64,000 nt of DNA from Gnetum montanum (GCA_015680685.1 MNCI01011145.1:878616-942615); one strand, 5' to 3'. Positions 22,472-35,237 are shown, counted from the first letter of the stretch. Notes: a model not told the origin generated them from the sequence alone. Made by a program: numbers and translations.

Positions 22472-24970
22472 ATGCCTCCTTCTCGTAAGATAGATTCTCC
22501 ACCTACTCAAGACATAGTAAGGGGATATTAAAAGACTATTAAGATTTATGATGAGATGCCAAAATAATTGAAATTTTTCTACTAGCATTTGGATCCATAC
22601 TATTCATATTTCACTTTCATTCTTCACCAAGATGAACAACTATGATGGACCTAAAAGGCAACATTGTATTCTAGCTTGATCATTCAGTTCCATCAATGCT
22701 TATGGTAGTATTAATGAAAGTGAAACTTGAAGTATCTACTCTAGATTATATGGTGACTAATAAAATGTTGAGGCTTTACCCATCCATTGAGTCCCAACAA
22801 TGAAAATACCATTTCATGGAGTCATGTCATGAAGCTTACAAGAAAAAGAGAACTACTATCCCACTAACATCACAGTCAGAAAAAAAGAATGCAAACTACT
22901 AATCAACTAATCTCATTGTTGAAATCCTCCACTTCTTAATGTATAAGACATGAATAAACTCCAAATTTTTAATCTTAATGAGTAACTAAGGAAAGGAATG
23001 AACATGAGCCACCTCCAAGCCTAGGTGTTCTAACAAGCCACCTAGAGAACATCAAAGGAATCAAGAAAGAATAACAAGCTAGCATAACCCTTCTAGTTCT
23101 CCATCATTATCCTCATCTTCCTCATTGTTGAGCTATGATGAGAATGAATATGATGAAGGCAGGAAAAGAAATGATAGAAGAAATGGTTAAAGATGATAGA
23201 AGAGACCATTATAGAAATGGTAGAAGAGAAGATAGATATGATCAAGAAGCATGACATCAACATTAATTAAGGCATAGCAAGTAACATTAAAAAATCATGA
23301 TCATGAGATGGATTATGATAAGCATGATGATTATGATGAACTATTGCTTACTACTATAAGAATTATTAACATCATGCAAGTAATCTACATTCCAACCAAG
23401 CATTAGAAGTATAACTAAATCAAATGGCTAGATATAAAAAACATCCCTAAGTTCAAGAAAAGCTATAATGCAAATCCAAAAGTTTATTTACAAGTCTTCC
23501 ATGATGTTTACACCCTATAAAACATAAAGAATAAATGGAAAAAATTGAAACCCTTCCAAAAAATACTCATTAAAGAAGATGAAAGTTGGTGTTAGCCCTT
23601 AGAACTATATTCTATTAAAATATGGAGAATGATGTTAAAGTTATTCAAAAATAAGTATCAAATGTACTCAAAAGTATCCAAGTTGAAAAAGTAAATCCAT
23701 GAGTAGAACAAGGTAATCATGAATCCCTTGATGTAACATTGGATAGATATTATTCTATACTACACATATGTCTAGGCCATGGCTTTTCTCAAAGGGAATA
23801 GCTACACCATATCATAGCTAGACTCAAAAATAAAATAAGAAAAACTCTTGGGGTTTATGCCCAACAAAGACTATAAAAATGAGATCTCATTAGATTCAAG
23901 CATTAATTAATCAAGTGAAAAAGAAGGAAGAAGAACTTATAAAAAGCGAAAATGTAGGAAAGCATAATAGGAATCCCTCTATCCACAAAAAGAAAGCTCT
24001 TCCCTATGAACTAGATGAGGGAGCACTAGTACAGGAAGTGGTAGAAAGAAAAATCCCATTCATTCAAACATTAGTCACTAAGATCTCAATGAAGCTTGAT
24101 AACATATGAGACTTAATAGATGAAAAGTTCCAATAACATTAAATATTATGAAGGAGAAAGTAGAATAAGATAGAGTCAAGGATTAAGACAAGAGAAAGAA
24201 AAATGATGTAGGAAAGAACTATAACTAGCTAAAAGGAAAAGTCATTGTAGCTTAAAAGGTTGTAGACTTAGAATCAAAAGATCATGATTGTGACATTCAC
24301 CAATATGAACATCCTAAGGATTAATTCCCTATAATGTCACATCTCTAGAAGTTTTGAATTTATGCCTTTAATCCAAATTTTGTCAAAAAGTAGAAACCTA
24401 GGAGGTTATCTTATTCTCAAGGCAACTACAAGTACCTCTATTACTAGTAATAGTACTATTCATGTAGGATCTTACCTCAAACTTCAAAGTACTATTAACA
24501 ATGGAAAAATTCATAGTCATGAGGAATCCCACTACTAGGTTAGCAACACCCCTAAAAGCAACCTGATCCTTATGGATATTATGTCCAATATCCTATATTT
24601 TCAAGTGGATCTACCACATATTTTTTTTCTCATCACTATTATCCTCATGAGTATCAAAAACATGTCACTATATGAGCTCAATCTTCTTCTTATGCCTCTC
24701 ATCCTTACTAGCATTGCTAACCATAAAATTATAACCCATTGTAACTTACTCCAAATGAAATGACATAAAAGCTATAAACATGAAAATGGATGGTAACTTA
24801 AGTGGTTCTAAATGCAAGCCTTAGAAGCAACCATTCTTTAGACCTACTAGCCCATTTAAACCTATGGAAGAATCCATGGCTATGAAGCCTATGCTCGAAA
24901 CCTCTTAATTACTTCATAAGCTGTCTTCAAACTAAATTTCTTCTAATGTATAAGTTTTCATGTTTACCCC
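22472..24970 (+). pseudogene. Gag of element B, heavily decayed
   Basis: Starts MPPSRKIDSPP at ATG 22472, aligned with the MPSSHKS starts of A and C. FTFILHQDEQL is at about 22610; here the Gln codon that is TAG in A and C is intact. The gag core (LDVTLDRYYSILH, about 23730; KTLGVYAQ, about 23845) and the charged part (23915-24109) follow. Stops occur every few codons. Confidence 0.72.
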
Positions 24971-24999
24971 ATGTAATTATTGACTAGATTAAGTTAGAA

Positions 25000-25450
25000 A
25001 AAATTTCTAGGAAGAGAATTGATCTAGAAAGTTTTCTAATTTACTTATTATTCGTAACAAAAAAATGCTTCTTGCAAGGATCTACTAAACTTAGGTTTCA
25101 AAGTTAATTTTATTTCACAAAAGATATACAAAGCTTAAAACTTACCTCCTCTTAAGAAATCCAATATCATATTGGTGCTTGTAGACTATTCTATCACCAT
25201 TCCTTTGGGATTGGTTAAAGATATTATGATCATCATTAGTGGCTAGTAATACCCCACTAATTTCCTAGTGATCCACATGGACAATTACAAAGGAAAATTT
25301 CTCATCATTATGGGAATAACTTGGCTAAGTACAATTGATATTAAGCTTGGAATCAAGGAATTATCCTTATAAATATTTAAAAGGAATAAGCACAGAATTA
25401 TAGAAAACAAAAGAATACCATACATCACATATAGTGACACAAGGTGCAAC
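25000..25450 (+). pseudogene. Protease region of element B
   Basis: Fragments LGFKVNFISQ (about 25090), LPPLKKSNIILVLVDYSIT (about 25140), IPLGLVKDI and FLIIMGITWLSTIDIKLG (about 25290) align in order with the protease of A and C. The catalytic Asp position reads Asn-Leu-Gly, so the active site is lost. Confidence 0.65.
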
Positions 25451-25959
25451 TACATGTAGAAGATTTAGGCAATTAGACATATAACTATTACAACATGTAA
25501 ATCATGTGTAGGATCAAAGAGTATGCAAAAGTACTTATATACAATAGTCCAAAAAAATAGCATCTTGTGGTTGATTTCAAATGAAAGCTATAATTATACT
25601 ATGTACATGAAACTCCAAGAATCCCTTACAAGTATCTACATTGATAAATTTGATGAAATGAAGTAAGTTAGACGCCAAATTTCCAACATAGAAAACTACT
25701 AAGAAGAAGAAATGGAATAGGAAGGGTTAGAAATTTTAGAGACATCTGAACTAGATCCCTTTAAACTTAAAATTCTACTAGAATCACTAGAGTATATGTT
25801 CTTAAAGAATGATAAACCAAAAATTGTGAATGTACAACACATAAAGAAACAAAAGAAGAAGTTACCGATGGTGATAAACAAATGGCTAATAGTCTTTACC
25901 TAATCATATGATGAAATTACAAGGCTTGATATGTACATATGTCAATATAGAATCTACAA

Positions 25960-28500
25960 ATTTCTAATCATTAAGTCCAAAAGATAGCTATATCCAAACT
26001 AAAGAAAGTTGTTAAGAAGAAGGTAGAAAAGCTCCTAAAGTTTAAATTCATCTATCTTATAGCAAATAGTAAGTGGGTAAGCCCACTTGTTATTGTACCC
26101 AAAAAATATGGGCTATGAATGATTTGCATTAATTTTAGGCAGTTGAATATGGCAACTTTCAAGTATTATTTTTCATTACCATGTGTAGACTAAGTGTTGG
26201 ATACTATTGTAGGCCACAAGTATTACAACTTTCTAGATGGCTAGAGTGGATATAATTAAATTCAAATAGTCTTAGGAGATTAAGCCAAAACCTCATTTAC
26301 AAGTCTCTAAGAGACTTTTTCCTAGAAGAATATGTCTTTTAGCTTGTGTAATACCCCTACAACATTTCAACATCTTGTTCTTAATATTTCTAGTACCAAT
26401 CTAAAAATGATGTGAAATTTTTATGGATGACTTTTCTACCTATGGTTTGAATGTTGAGCTAGTATTGAATTATTTAAAGTGCTTAAGTGATGTGTAAAGA
26501 TCAATCTTAAGCTCAACTAGTAGAAAAGCCATCTAGTAGCCTAGGATGGTATTATTCTAGAACATCAAGTATCAAAAAGAAGAATAGATGTAGATTTAAA
26601 AGAGATAAGATTTATCTAAGGAATTACAAAAAAACCATAGACAGTAAAAGATGTCAAATCTTTCCTTGAACACACAAGCTACTATCATAAATTCATTGAG
26701 AAATTTTCTAAAATTTCTAGGCTACCGGTGAAATTAATGAGAAATAATGTACTATTTAAATGGACCAAGGAATAAAATTGTGCATTGAAGCTCTTAAAAT
26801 AAAACTTGATGAAAAATTCAATTGTATAATATCTTGATTAGTCCAATTCATTTCACATCATGACTGATGCATCCAACTTCATCTTGGAAGTAGTGCTTAC
26901 ATAATTGGATAACTAGAAACATCCATATTATATTAATTATGCAAGTAGGAGTATTGCAAGTGCAAAAATGAATTGCACCACCACAAAAAAGAATTTGATT
27001 GCCATGGTATATTCCTTAAATAAATTTAGATACTATGTGCTTGGATACCTAGTTATGTGCACACTAATCATAACACAATACAATTCCTGATGAATAAACC
27101 AATAGTTAGACCTTGTATCATATGATGATCAATCATTTTACAAGTGTTTGATATCACAATGATAAAAAAAAAAGAGAATCAAGAATGTTATAGCTAATCA
27201 CTTATCTTGGTTATGATGGGGTAACAAGGTTGATGAAGAGTCAGTGTTTAACCAATTTATTAATGAGTTATTATTCACAAAGGGAACAATGATAACATAT
27301 GATGTAATCAAGCTATGATGTGTCGACTACCTTACCTAATTACTTAAATAAGAAGTTCCTACTAAATGGGATAGGCATAGAAAGCAATAGTTCTTACACT
27401 AAGCTAAGTACTACATGGAAATATAGGGTAATCTCTATAAAATCTATGCAAATAGCTTGATGTGATGGTATTCTTTAGAGGAAGATTAGTTTAGAATTCT
27501 CTAAGATGATTATGAAGGATCGTGTGGAGACCACTATGTAGGAAGAAGAATGGTCATAAAAATTCTCATGGTAGAGAACTTTTGGTCAGTACTCTTTAGG
27601 AATGCCCATCTATTCACCAATTTCTATGAAAGATATGTCAATGTGATGGTGGAATGACTACAAGACTTGAAGATCTACAATAATGAATTCAACCATTAGA
27701 ATTATTTGACTCATGAAAAAAATGATTTCATGAGTCCCATCACAACCATGTCTAATTGGAAGTTCTACATCATCATTGCTATAGACTATTACATAAAATG
27801 GGTAGAGGTTGTAGCGATAATAGATTGTACTATAACAATAGTAGCTAAGTTATTTCAATAATAGGTGGTAAACAAGTTTAATGTGTCAATGGCACTTATT
27901 TTTAACAAAGTTAATGAGATGCTTAGGATTAGAACACAAACTGACTATACCATACTACCCTCAAGATAATGGTCAAATTGAAGTAACTAATAAGAAGATC
28001 ACATGAATCCTCACTAGGATAATTAGCAAATATAGATGAAATTTGAGTACAAAAGTTAATGATACCTTTTGGGCCTATTACTCTACTTAGAAACTTATTA
28101 TAGGCTAATCCCCTTTTAAACTAGTGTACATAAAGTTATTGAAACTTCTTATACAATCCAAGCTATGTACACTCAACACAAGTTGCAAACATGATCTTAA
28201 TATTAGCCTAGAATAAAAATAATGACATGTAAATCTTAAAATACTAGATGAAAATTGGAGAGTAGCCCTTATGATGAATGAAGTACACAAGTTTGAAATG
28301 TAACAATGACATGACACGAGAATAAGATAAGTAGAATTTCAACTTGGAGACAAGGTTCCCTATTGGAACCCCACTATAGTAAACTCTAAAAATTATGGGA
28401 AGGACCTTATATTATATGTTCTATATTTAAATTTAAGTTCATGTAAATATATCATCATAATTGCACCAAAAAATTCATATTAGTCAACTTGAAATAAGTC
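25960..28500 (+). pseudogene. RT, RNase H and integrase of element B, decayed
   Basis: RT: KWVSPLVIVPKKYG (about 26070), FRQLNMATFKYYFSLP (about 26135), and the catalytic motif IFMDDFSTYG (about 26420), still with both Asp. RNase H spans about 26830-27120 with MCLDT and a decayed H..H region. The integrase zinc region is at 27510-27640 (GSCGDHYVGRRM) and its core at 27760-28070 (AIDYYIKWVEVVAI). The integrase tail with FQLGDK equivalents is near 28340. Stops are dense throughout. The region matches C domain by domain. Confidence 0.75.
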
Positions 28501-29704
28501 AAATCATTTATGGAGTCCCAAGTAGCCATGTATTCAGTAGATATCTCTACCACTTCCAATACATATTATATTTTGTATACCTCCACAGTTGAACTTAGTC
28601 ATGAGGGAGATACCCATCCAAATTAACACCATGTGAGGACTCATTTTACACCTTTTTAGTTTACAGTGTTTTTTAATTTTTTTTCATTTCTTACAAATTT
28701 TCCTCTTCTCATAAATTTTCATTTTCTTAGAATCATTTTATTTGTATATTTAATGTTCTCTTTGAATCATTTTTGAATGTTTAATATACAAATTATTGCT
28801 TTTGTGTAAAGGTCAACTTTACTATTTGAACTATGTTCTATGCTATCAAGATATTGAAAGAATGATTGTGTAAATTAGTAAGACCACATCATTCACCCAT
28901 CTAGTTTATATGAATAAGAAATCCTTATCATGGAAGTAATATGATTCTTCTTACATGAAACTAAAATTAACTCATGGTCATTATTCCTTGAAAGAAAGGA
29001 AAGGATCAAGAAGAAATGAAAATGAATGTGATATTAAGGGATATACTTTTTGAATGGGTTTTACTACTTCATGTGGTTATACCATTACTCATGTTTTAAT
29101 TGTGATGAAATCATGTTCTTTAATTAGAGTTGTTGCCTAACTATGTTGGTGGAAAGACATGTTACCCATGCCCAAAGGTAGTCCTCTAATAGTGATAATA
29201 CAATAATTAATTAATTCACATATGAAAAGTATTCTTGGGATACCATTGGAAAGACATGTTACCTATACTTAAAGGTTGGCTACCTCTAGGAATCTCAATG
29301 TCCCTTGGATAAATTTCATCATGTGACTAGAAAGACATGTTACCCATGCCTAAAGGTTCACCATTAATGAGATTAGCATTAGTTATGGGGTTGGAAAGAC
29401 ATGTGACCCATGCTTGAAGGTACCCCTCTAACTAATGGTTGGGATTCCTTAACTAAATTGTCTAAGTAATTAATTAATTTAATATTGGATTTCTTGTTTT
29501 TTCTTATTAGGTAATAGTGGTTTCATACAATTATCATTGGTCTCATGGTAGTGAGTTCGAAATGACGTAATGAAATATCACTGACAAAGGTATCAACTTG
29601 GTTTGAAACCTAGATAGATAGGTATGATTATCATTTTAACCATAATTAACACATGAACATATTATGGATATGGTAACATACCTTACATTCCAATATCTAT
29701 AATC
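28501..29704 (+). other. 3' UTR of element B, proximal part
   Basis: Contains AGTCATGAGGGAGAT at about 28598 (compare A 16198), the T-rich array (28640-28745) and four copies of a GGAAAGACATGTTACCCATG motif. No gene is visible. Confidence 0.55.
29151..29425 (+). repeat. Four dispersed copies of GGAAAGACATGTTACCCATGCC
   Basis: Copies start at 29151, 29248, about 29329 and 29393, at spacings of 97, about 81 and 64 bases. Each is followed by AAAGGT (GAAGGT in the last). The spacers are unrelated to each other. Confidence 0.8.
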
Positions 29705-29709
29705 CTTTC
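29705..29709. repeat. Target site duplication CTTTC (left)
   Basis: Identical to 30606-30610 on the other side of solo LTR D. Confidence 0.9.
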
Positions 29710-30605
29710 TGATGAGAGCGGTTGCTCTAGTGGTTTATTCTAATTATTAGAGTAGTTACTCTAGCAGTTTATTCTAATTTTTAGAGTGGCAGTTTCTCTA
29801 AAATTAGAGTGGCAGTTTTTCTAATTATTATAGTAGTTTCTCCCAAGCCTATAAATATAGTGCCAAGGTGCACAATTTAGGGAGGAAGTATGGGAAGGAA
29901 GTCTTGGAAGGCAAGTCTTTTAGAAGTCTTTTAGGAGTCAAGTAGCAAAATTTTTGTAGTTAGAGTATTTTCCAAGTGCCTACAGTAGGAGGTCTAAGTG
30001 TGGACAAATCTTTATTTGAGCATTGTGTCCCTAAGCATACCTTGTGTATGATAATAAAGACAAGCTCTTGGATTCATCCTTGTAGCACTTGAGATTTTCT
30101 TTCTTACTCATTTCCTTTATTTTATTTTCTTCTGCATTTATTTTATTTTATTTTATGCACTTTACATTTCTATTGTTAGCACACATAGTATGATCACTTC
30201 TAGCATGTGTGTAACACTTGGTAACCTAGTAATGATTAGCGTTTGGTAATCCCAGTAGTGTTGCACTAGGTCAGGATATGTACAGCAAGTGAGAATGGAT
30301 ACTGGTGTTAGGATTATTTTAAAGCCTAGTTAATTAGTATTTAAGTTAAATTAGTCACTTAGTTATCTCTCTCTCTCCTCCCTTATTGGCAGTAGGACAT
30401 AAAAACATAAAAGTTATAAAAATCAAATGCCTCAAACTTAACCATATAATCATGACATACAAGTAAGTTTGGGAAGACAACAATCAACCAACCTGTCCTT
30501 GTTCCACAAGGGCACATACGCACATAGTCCTTGGAATTCGACTAAATCATGTGTGAACCACTTGTATTCGTATGGTTGAGCGTAGGGGTACCTCGTCGCT
30601 CATCA
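29710..30605 (+). mobile_element. Solo LTR D of the TGATGA family
   Basis: An 896-base LTR beginning TGATGAGAGCGG and ending CGTCGCTCATCA, flanked by CTTTC. It has a TATAAATA box, the R segment CCTACAGTAGGAGGTC, the TTAGCGTTTGGTAATCCCAGTAG segment shared with the other LTRs, and GGGGTACCTCGTCGC at the end. No primer-binding site follows, so it is a solo LTR inserted in the 3' UTR of B. The U3 carries three copies of a TTAGAGT(A/G)G.AGTT.CTCTA motif (29740-29840). Confidence 0.93.
29850..29857 (+). promoter_or_regulatory. TATA box of solo LTR D
   Basis: TATAAATA after the U3 repeats. Confidence 0.6.
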
Positions 30606-30610
30606 CTTTC
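30606..30610. repeat. Target site duplication CTTTC (right)
   Basis: Second copy flanking solo LTR D. Confidence 0.9.
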
Positions 30611-30777
30611 TCATGCTATCTCCACCTCACTATTGCTTATGGTTATGGGCCTAATGATTTTGTTTAGCATAGTGTAGGATCTTAATAACAATAGCTATTT
30701 GGGCATGCAACATAGTCATGATCGATATTTAAGCTCAAATGTGCCTATAGATACCTTGTGAGATAGTTATACAAGGG

Positions 30778-30807
30778 CATTTTGGGCATGAGCCTGCTTT
30801 GGGGAGA
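30778..30807 (+). promoter_or_regulatory. Conserved 3' UTR block, copy in B
   Basis: Counterpart of A 17371-17400 and E 63621-63650; about 440 bases upstream of the third open frame. Confidence 0.55.
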
Positions 30808-31247
30808 ATTCAGTTGGATAACTTTTGGACATTAAACCTATAAACCATATCCACTTTCTCAAATCATTTAAGCACAATTCAATTAATTATTTGCATCATC
30901 CTTTTGCTTATTTTATCTCTTTTTTTATGAGATAATATTTTAACCCTGATTATCATGATTTATGCTTCGCAAATTTTCCTAATTCATCATCCACACTTAT
31001 CCTCAATGTCCTTACGTGTTGATCCTTCTTTCAACTTTCATTTGATTCCAAATTTATTCATGAATTCCTATGAGATTAGAGCAAAACTTTTTAAAAATTA
31101 TGTATAACAACATTGTTAATATTGTTACATCAATGTAGGGGTGTATATTGATGAAACTTTATCAACATGTTAGCATTAACACAATGTAAAAATCCTTTAA
31201 CTAGCAGGATACTTAACTAATTTTTTAACATTTTGCTCATTCTACAA

Positions 31248-31663
31248 GGGAAGTATTTGTCAATTTAGAGAGTCCAAATCCTCTAGTACTCCAAGTTGAT
31301 GCATGAAAACCTATATTTGATAGATTGAATGCATACAACAAAGCTAAAATCTTCATGAAGGAGTTAAAAATTGAAGAGATGATTAAGTACATGGAGCTTG
31401 TCAATCTTTGCTATGCTAATTTGCCAATGCTCACTATTGGGAGGCCAAGAGTAGAATTGGAAAGATATGTGGCTAGCTCATACCTACTATATGAGAATGA
31501 ATACAAGATTCATAAGGAGGCACAATAAAAGCTTGAAATAATTAACGTTAAGCTTGAGGTCCCAAAGATAAGATTCAAAGATTAAAGAACTATTACTCAG
31601 AATCTAGCTAGAAGAATGATTGACTACCTATAGTTGCATAACATAATTAAGTTATTTGATATA
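31248..31663 (+). pseudogene. Third open reading frame of element B, first part (unknown protein)
   Basis: I do not recognise this protein. The frame runs from EVFVNLESPNP through KPIFDRLNAYNKAKIFMKEL and KYMELVNLCYANLPMLTIG to IINVKLEV. It continues with LARRMIDYL and ends IKLFDI where element C is inserted. It is hydrophilic, rich in Lys, Glu, Leu and Ile, and looks alpha-helical. Three stops (TGA, TAA, TAA) and a TAG interrupt it. From IINVKLEV onwards it aligns with the minus-strand frame in element E at 62849 (ANAELKV.. LARWMNDY.. FDI). The second part is at 40670. It sits between pol and the 3' LTR, where Athila-type elements carry env-like genes, but no membrane segment or signal peptide is visible. 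Confidence 0.65.
31659..31663. repeat. Target duplication of element C (left, ATATA)
   Basis: ATATA before element C; ATATC follows at 40668-40672. Four of five bases agree, as expected for an old insertion. Confidence 0.65.
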
Positions 31664-32531
31664 TGATAAACATGCATTTTCCATCTACTTCGACATCAGG
31701 TGTATGATGTCGATGCTGTGATGTCACATATGCGATGTCAAGGCCTTGGTCCAACATCGCATGTCTGACGTCAAGGTGTATATCCCAAGTCTATAAATAC
31801 TATGCCTAGGCTCCAGTTTTGAATAGTTTTTTATAGTCAGTTTTTAGTCATTCTTAGTCAAAGTAGTAAAGCTCTTGTAGTTTATTTTCCTCAAAGTTAG
31901 AATATTTTCTAAGTGCTCACAGAAGGAGTCTAAAGTGTGTACAGTTCTTTGTTTGAACACCAATGTCCCTGAGTGTAGTTGTGTGATAGGAATAAAATGA
32001 ACTCTTTTGATAATCCTTGTAGCACTAAGAATAGCTTAATATTTCCTTTAATGAATTTTACTTTCTTGCTTTTTATTTTAATACATTTGAATTAAGCAAT
32101 TTATTTCCTGTAGTTAATGAACGCAAGCACAGCCACTTCGAGCATTCATATAGTACTTGGTAACCCAACAACGCTTAACGTTTGGTAGCCCAATAGTACT
32201 ATATGTGTTTAGGATGTGTCCAAAAAAGTGGGATGGTTACTTGTGTTAGGCTACTAGGCAATAGAAATTACTTTTCAATCTACTCTACCCTTATTCTTGT
32301 TGTAGGAAATTACATCCATAAAATATAAAATGAAAAAAATTCATATATGTCAATTACACTTAAACCATACCCTTGAGCCTCATAAGTGTAGTTGGGAAGA
32401 CAACGAATGTTCTCAATGTCATTTCACTTCCTAGAGAAACTAGTATGTGAGATAACTATAGGTCCATAGAATTCAGCTGAATTGCATAGTGATTCATATG
32501 GTTGGGCATAGGGGTACCTTGCCGCTCATCA
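31664..32531 (+). repeat. 5' LTR of element C
   Basis: 868 bases, TGATAAACATGC to GCCGCTCATCA. It has U3 GATGTCG-type motifs (31690-31770), the TATA box at 31792, the R segment TGCTCACAGAAGGAGTC, and the AACGTTTGGTAGCCC segment shared with the other family LTRs. Confidence 0.93.
31792..31799 (+). promoter_or_regulatory. TATA box, 5' LTR of C
   Basis: TATAAATA; the equivalent in the 3' LTR at 39917 is TATAAATG. Confidence 0.6.
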
Positions 32532-32532
32532 T

Positions 32533-32550
32533 TGGTGCCATTGCTGGGGA
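32533..32550 (+). promoter_or_regulatory. Primer-binding site of C, tRNA-Asp type
   Basis: TGGTGCCATTGCTGGGGA differs from the expected site at three positions, each a C to T or G to A change at what would be a CpG. Confidence 0.75.
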
Positions 32551-32691
32551 ACCTTTTGTTGTTTGGTGTGCTATCTAGGACCTATTAAAAGTATTTAAAT
32601 CATTGGAATGAACCTTAGAGTCATATATTATTTCAAAGTTACTACAACCAATTCTTAGAGCACACTGTGATTTTTATTTCATTAACCGAAA

Positions 32692-34970
32692 ATGTCTTCT
32701 TCTCACAAGAGCACTTCTTCATCCAAGGCTAATAATGTTCATTTGATAAAGCCTCAATAGTACCAAATCATATATACTCACCTTGATGAGTATGTGCCAA
32801 AATTCACCTTCATCTTACACCAAGATGAATAGCTGTGGTGGTGTGACATGGAGGGCAACATTATGTTGTCACCTAATCATGCTACTCTTACAATGCTTTA
32901 TCACATGCTTGTATGATGTAGTCTTCAAGATTTCCATGGGGAGTATAATGTGGAACATGTCTATGCTAAGGATTATCACCCCATTGAAGCAATGCTTGTG
33001 GGATAGGAAGCTAGAACAACGCTATGAGTTTTCGAAGGGAAAAGGGCTTAATGATCCTCCATTCCTGTTGTACCAACAAGCTAGTGGAGAACCCTTATTT
33101 GGGGGTTTTCCATACAATGATGATCTTCTCTTTGACTTCGGTAATGGAGGTCAAAATTAGAATCTACACTCCATAGTTCACAATCCTAATTCTAGTAACA
33201 AGGGATCCAATGACAAAGAAGGATCTAGAGGGGCAAGTCAAGACAAGGATGCAAATAAGAAGCAAGGTCGTGATCGTGGTTGTGATCGTTGAAGAGAAAG
33301 TAGTATGCACCATGATGATGCTGATTCTCCTTCCTATTCCCCTTCATCATCATCTTCTTCTTTTGGCTCTAATCATGACTACAAAAGGCAAGATCATGAT
33401 GGAGGTGATCGAAATGAGCAAAATGATCGACGGGACCAAAATAACCAAAGGGATCATCAGGATAGACAAGATCAAGGGTGCAAATGTTCAAGAGAGGTAG
33501 ACTGCTATGACCAAAGGGGTAGTTGAGGACATCATAGGCATCGTGATCAAGGCCTCAATGAGCCTCTATTTGCTACCTAAAGTATGCTTAACATTGTAGA
33601 GGTAGTTAGAATTGTAACAAGGCATGTGAAGGATAGTTAGATCAAACGGATGGACATGAATAATATTCCTCGATTTGAAGGAGGATATAACTCTAATCTG
33701 TAGAATCATCTTAAATATTTCTAAGATGCATGTGCCTTCCAAAAACATAGAAAATGAGTGGCAAAAATTGAAGTTGTTCCCAAGGATACTCATCAAAGAA
33801 GCAAATAACTGGTATCAATCCTTAGAACTAGAATCTATCAAACGATGGAGTACCATGCTTAAGTTATTCAATGATAAGTGTCAAATGTACTCAAGGGTGT
33901 CAAACCTAAGGAAGCAAATTCAAGGGTGGAAACAAGGAACACATGAACCCTTGGATGCTACCATTGGCCAATACTATGCCTTGATGCACAAATTCCCTAG
34001 CCATGATTATTCTCAATTGGGTCAACTTCACCACATTGTAGACAAGCTTTGTAATGAAACAAGTAAAACCCTTGGTGTCTATGCTTAAGGGCAATTGTCA
34101 AAACTAACTACCCATCAGGTACAAAGGTTAATAGAGCAAGTCACCAAAGAGGATGGTGAACTAAGAAAAAGAGAAGGTGTAGAGGAGTACAATAGTGATC
34201 CTTCCATCCGCAAGAGAGAGGTTCAATTCTGTGATAGTGAGGATGAATCCATATTTGATGAGGGGATGCATAAGAAAGCCTTACCACTTCAAAAATTCCA
34301 ATCTAAAATTATGGACAAGGTTGATCAGTTAAGAGACTCCATGGATAGTATATTTCAAACTATTCGCCAAATCGCTAAAGAGTCCAGAGAACAAGAGAGT
34401 CATCATGAGCGTAGGAGGTCCAAGAAAGCTGAACGTGCATATTACAAAGGTAAGGCAAAATTACTACAATAGAAGAGGTTTCAGATAGTGAATTAGATGA
34501 TGATCATGCATGTGATGTCTTCCAATATGAACATCCTAAGAGATGTTGCCCTGTTGTGTCACATCTTCAAGAATCTGGGGTGTATGTCTTACATCCACAA
34601 CTTACACAAAGGTAAACATCTAGAAGATTACCTTATCCTCAAGGGAATCTCAGGTAGTTCTACTAGCAACAAATGTATTATTCAAGTGCATTTTTATCAC
34701 AATCATATGAATAGTACCAACAATGACAACAACCACAATCATGGATGCTTGCACCACCAAGGCAATAATACCCTTATCGATAGCCTAATCCATATGGTTA
34801 CCACGTCCAGTAGCCCATGTCTCCATGTGACTCTTCCAGTCACATTTTTAATATTCAGCCTTACTACCAGCCTTTTGATTATTACTGAGCTCATTTGCCA
34901 CATGAAAGAAGGGATGCCACCTCTTATCCTTATGCTCCTCTTGTCACTACACACACTCCTCCTCTAATTA
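32692..34970 (+). pseudogene. Gag of element C
   Basis: Starts MSSSHKST at ATG 32692. FTFILHQDE is followed by TAG and LWW (32805-32845), exactly as in element A. Next come a His/Asp/Ser/Arg-rich region (33190-33530), the gag core 33675-34088 (NEWQKLKLFPR, ANNWYQSLELES, GTHEPLDATIGQYYALMH) and a charged segment in the same frame after one stop (34095-34472, TKEDGELRKREG). A degraded CCHC-like region lies at about 34505-34560 and the end is Pro/Gln-rich. Several frameshifts are present. Confidence 0.83.
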
Positions 34971-35237
34971 CATAGCTACCACCTACTCCTCCTATGTAAG
35001 GGGACCTCCTGCTCAACCACAACAACACAATGCTATAAGGGTTATTAATTTGCAACCCATGGTTGAATGCTTGATCAAAGAAAAGACCTTTCTTTTGACC
35101 TCATAGTCCACCTAAGCCTTCACCTACACCTATGGTTGAAAACCCTACTCTTGCCTCTTCCTTCATATCAAATTTCTTTGAGCCTTCTTTAAACCAAACT
35201 CTACCAAGGATCCATACCATAATGCTTACTCAAAATT

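Noticed and set aside
29151-29425. CRISPR-like array with spacers
   Set aside because: Only four copies, irregular spacing, no cas genes, plant retrotransposon context.
34497-34967. 156-residue plus-strand frame
   Set aside because: Out-of-frame reading of the C-terminal gag region of element C, low complexity.
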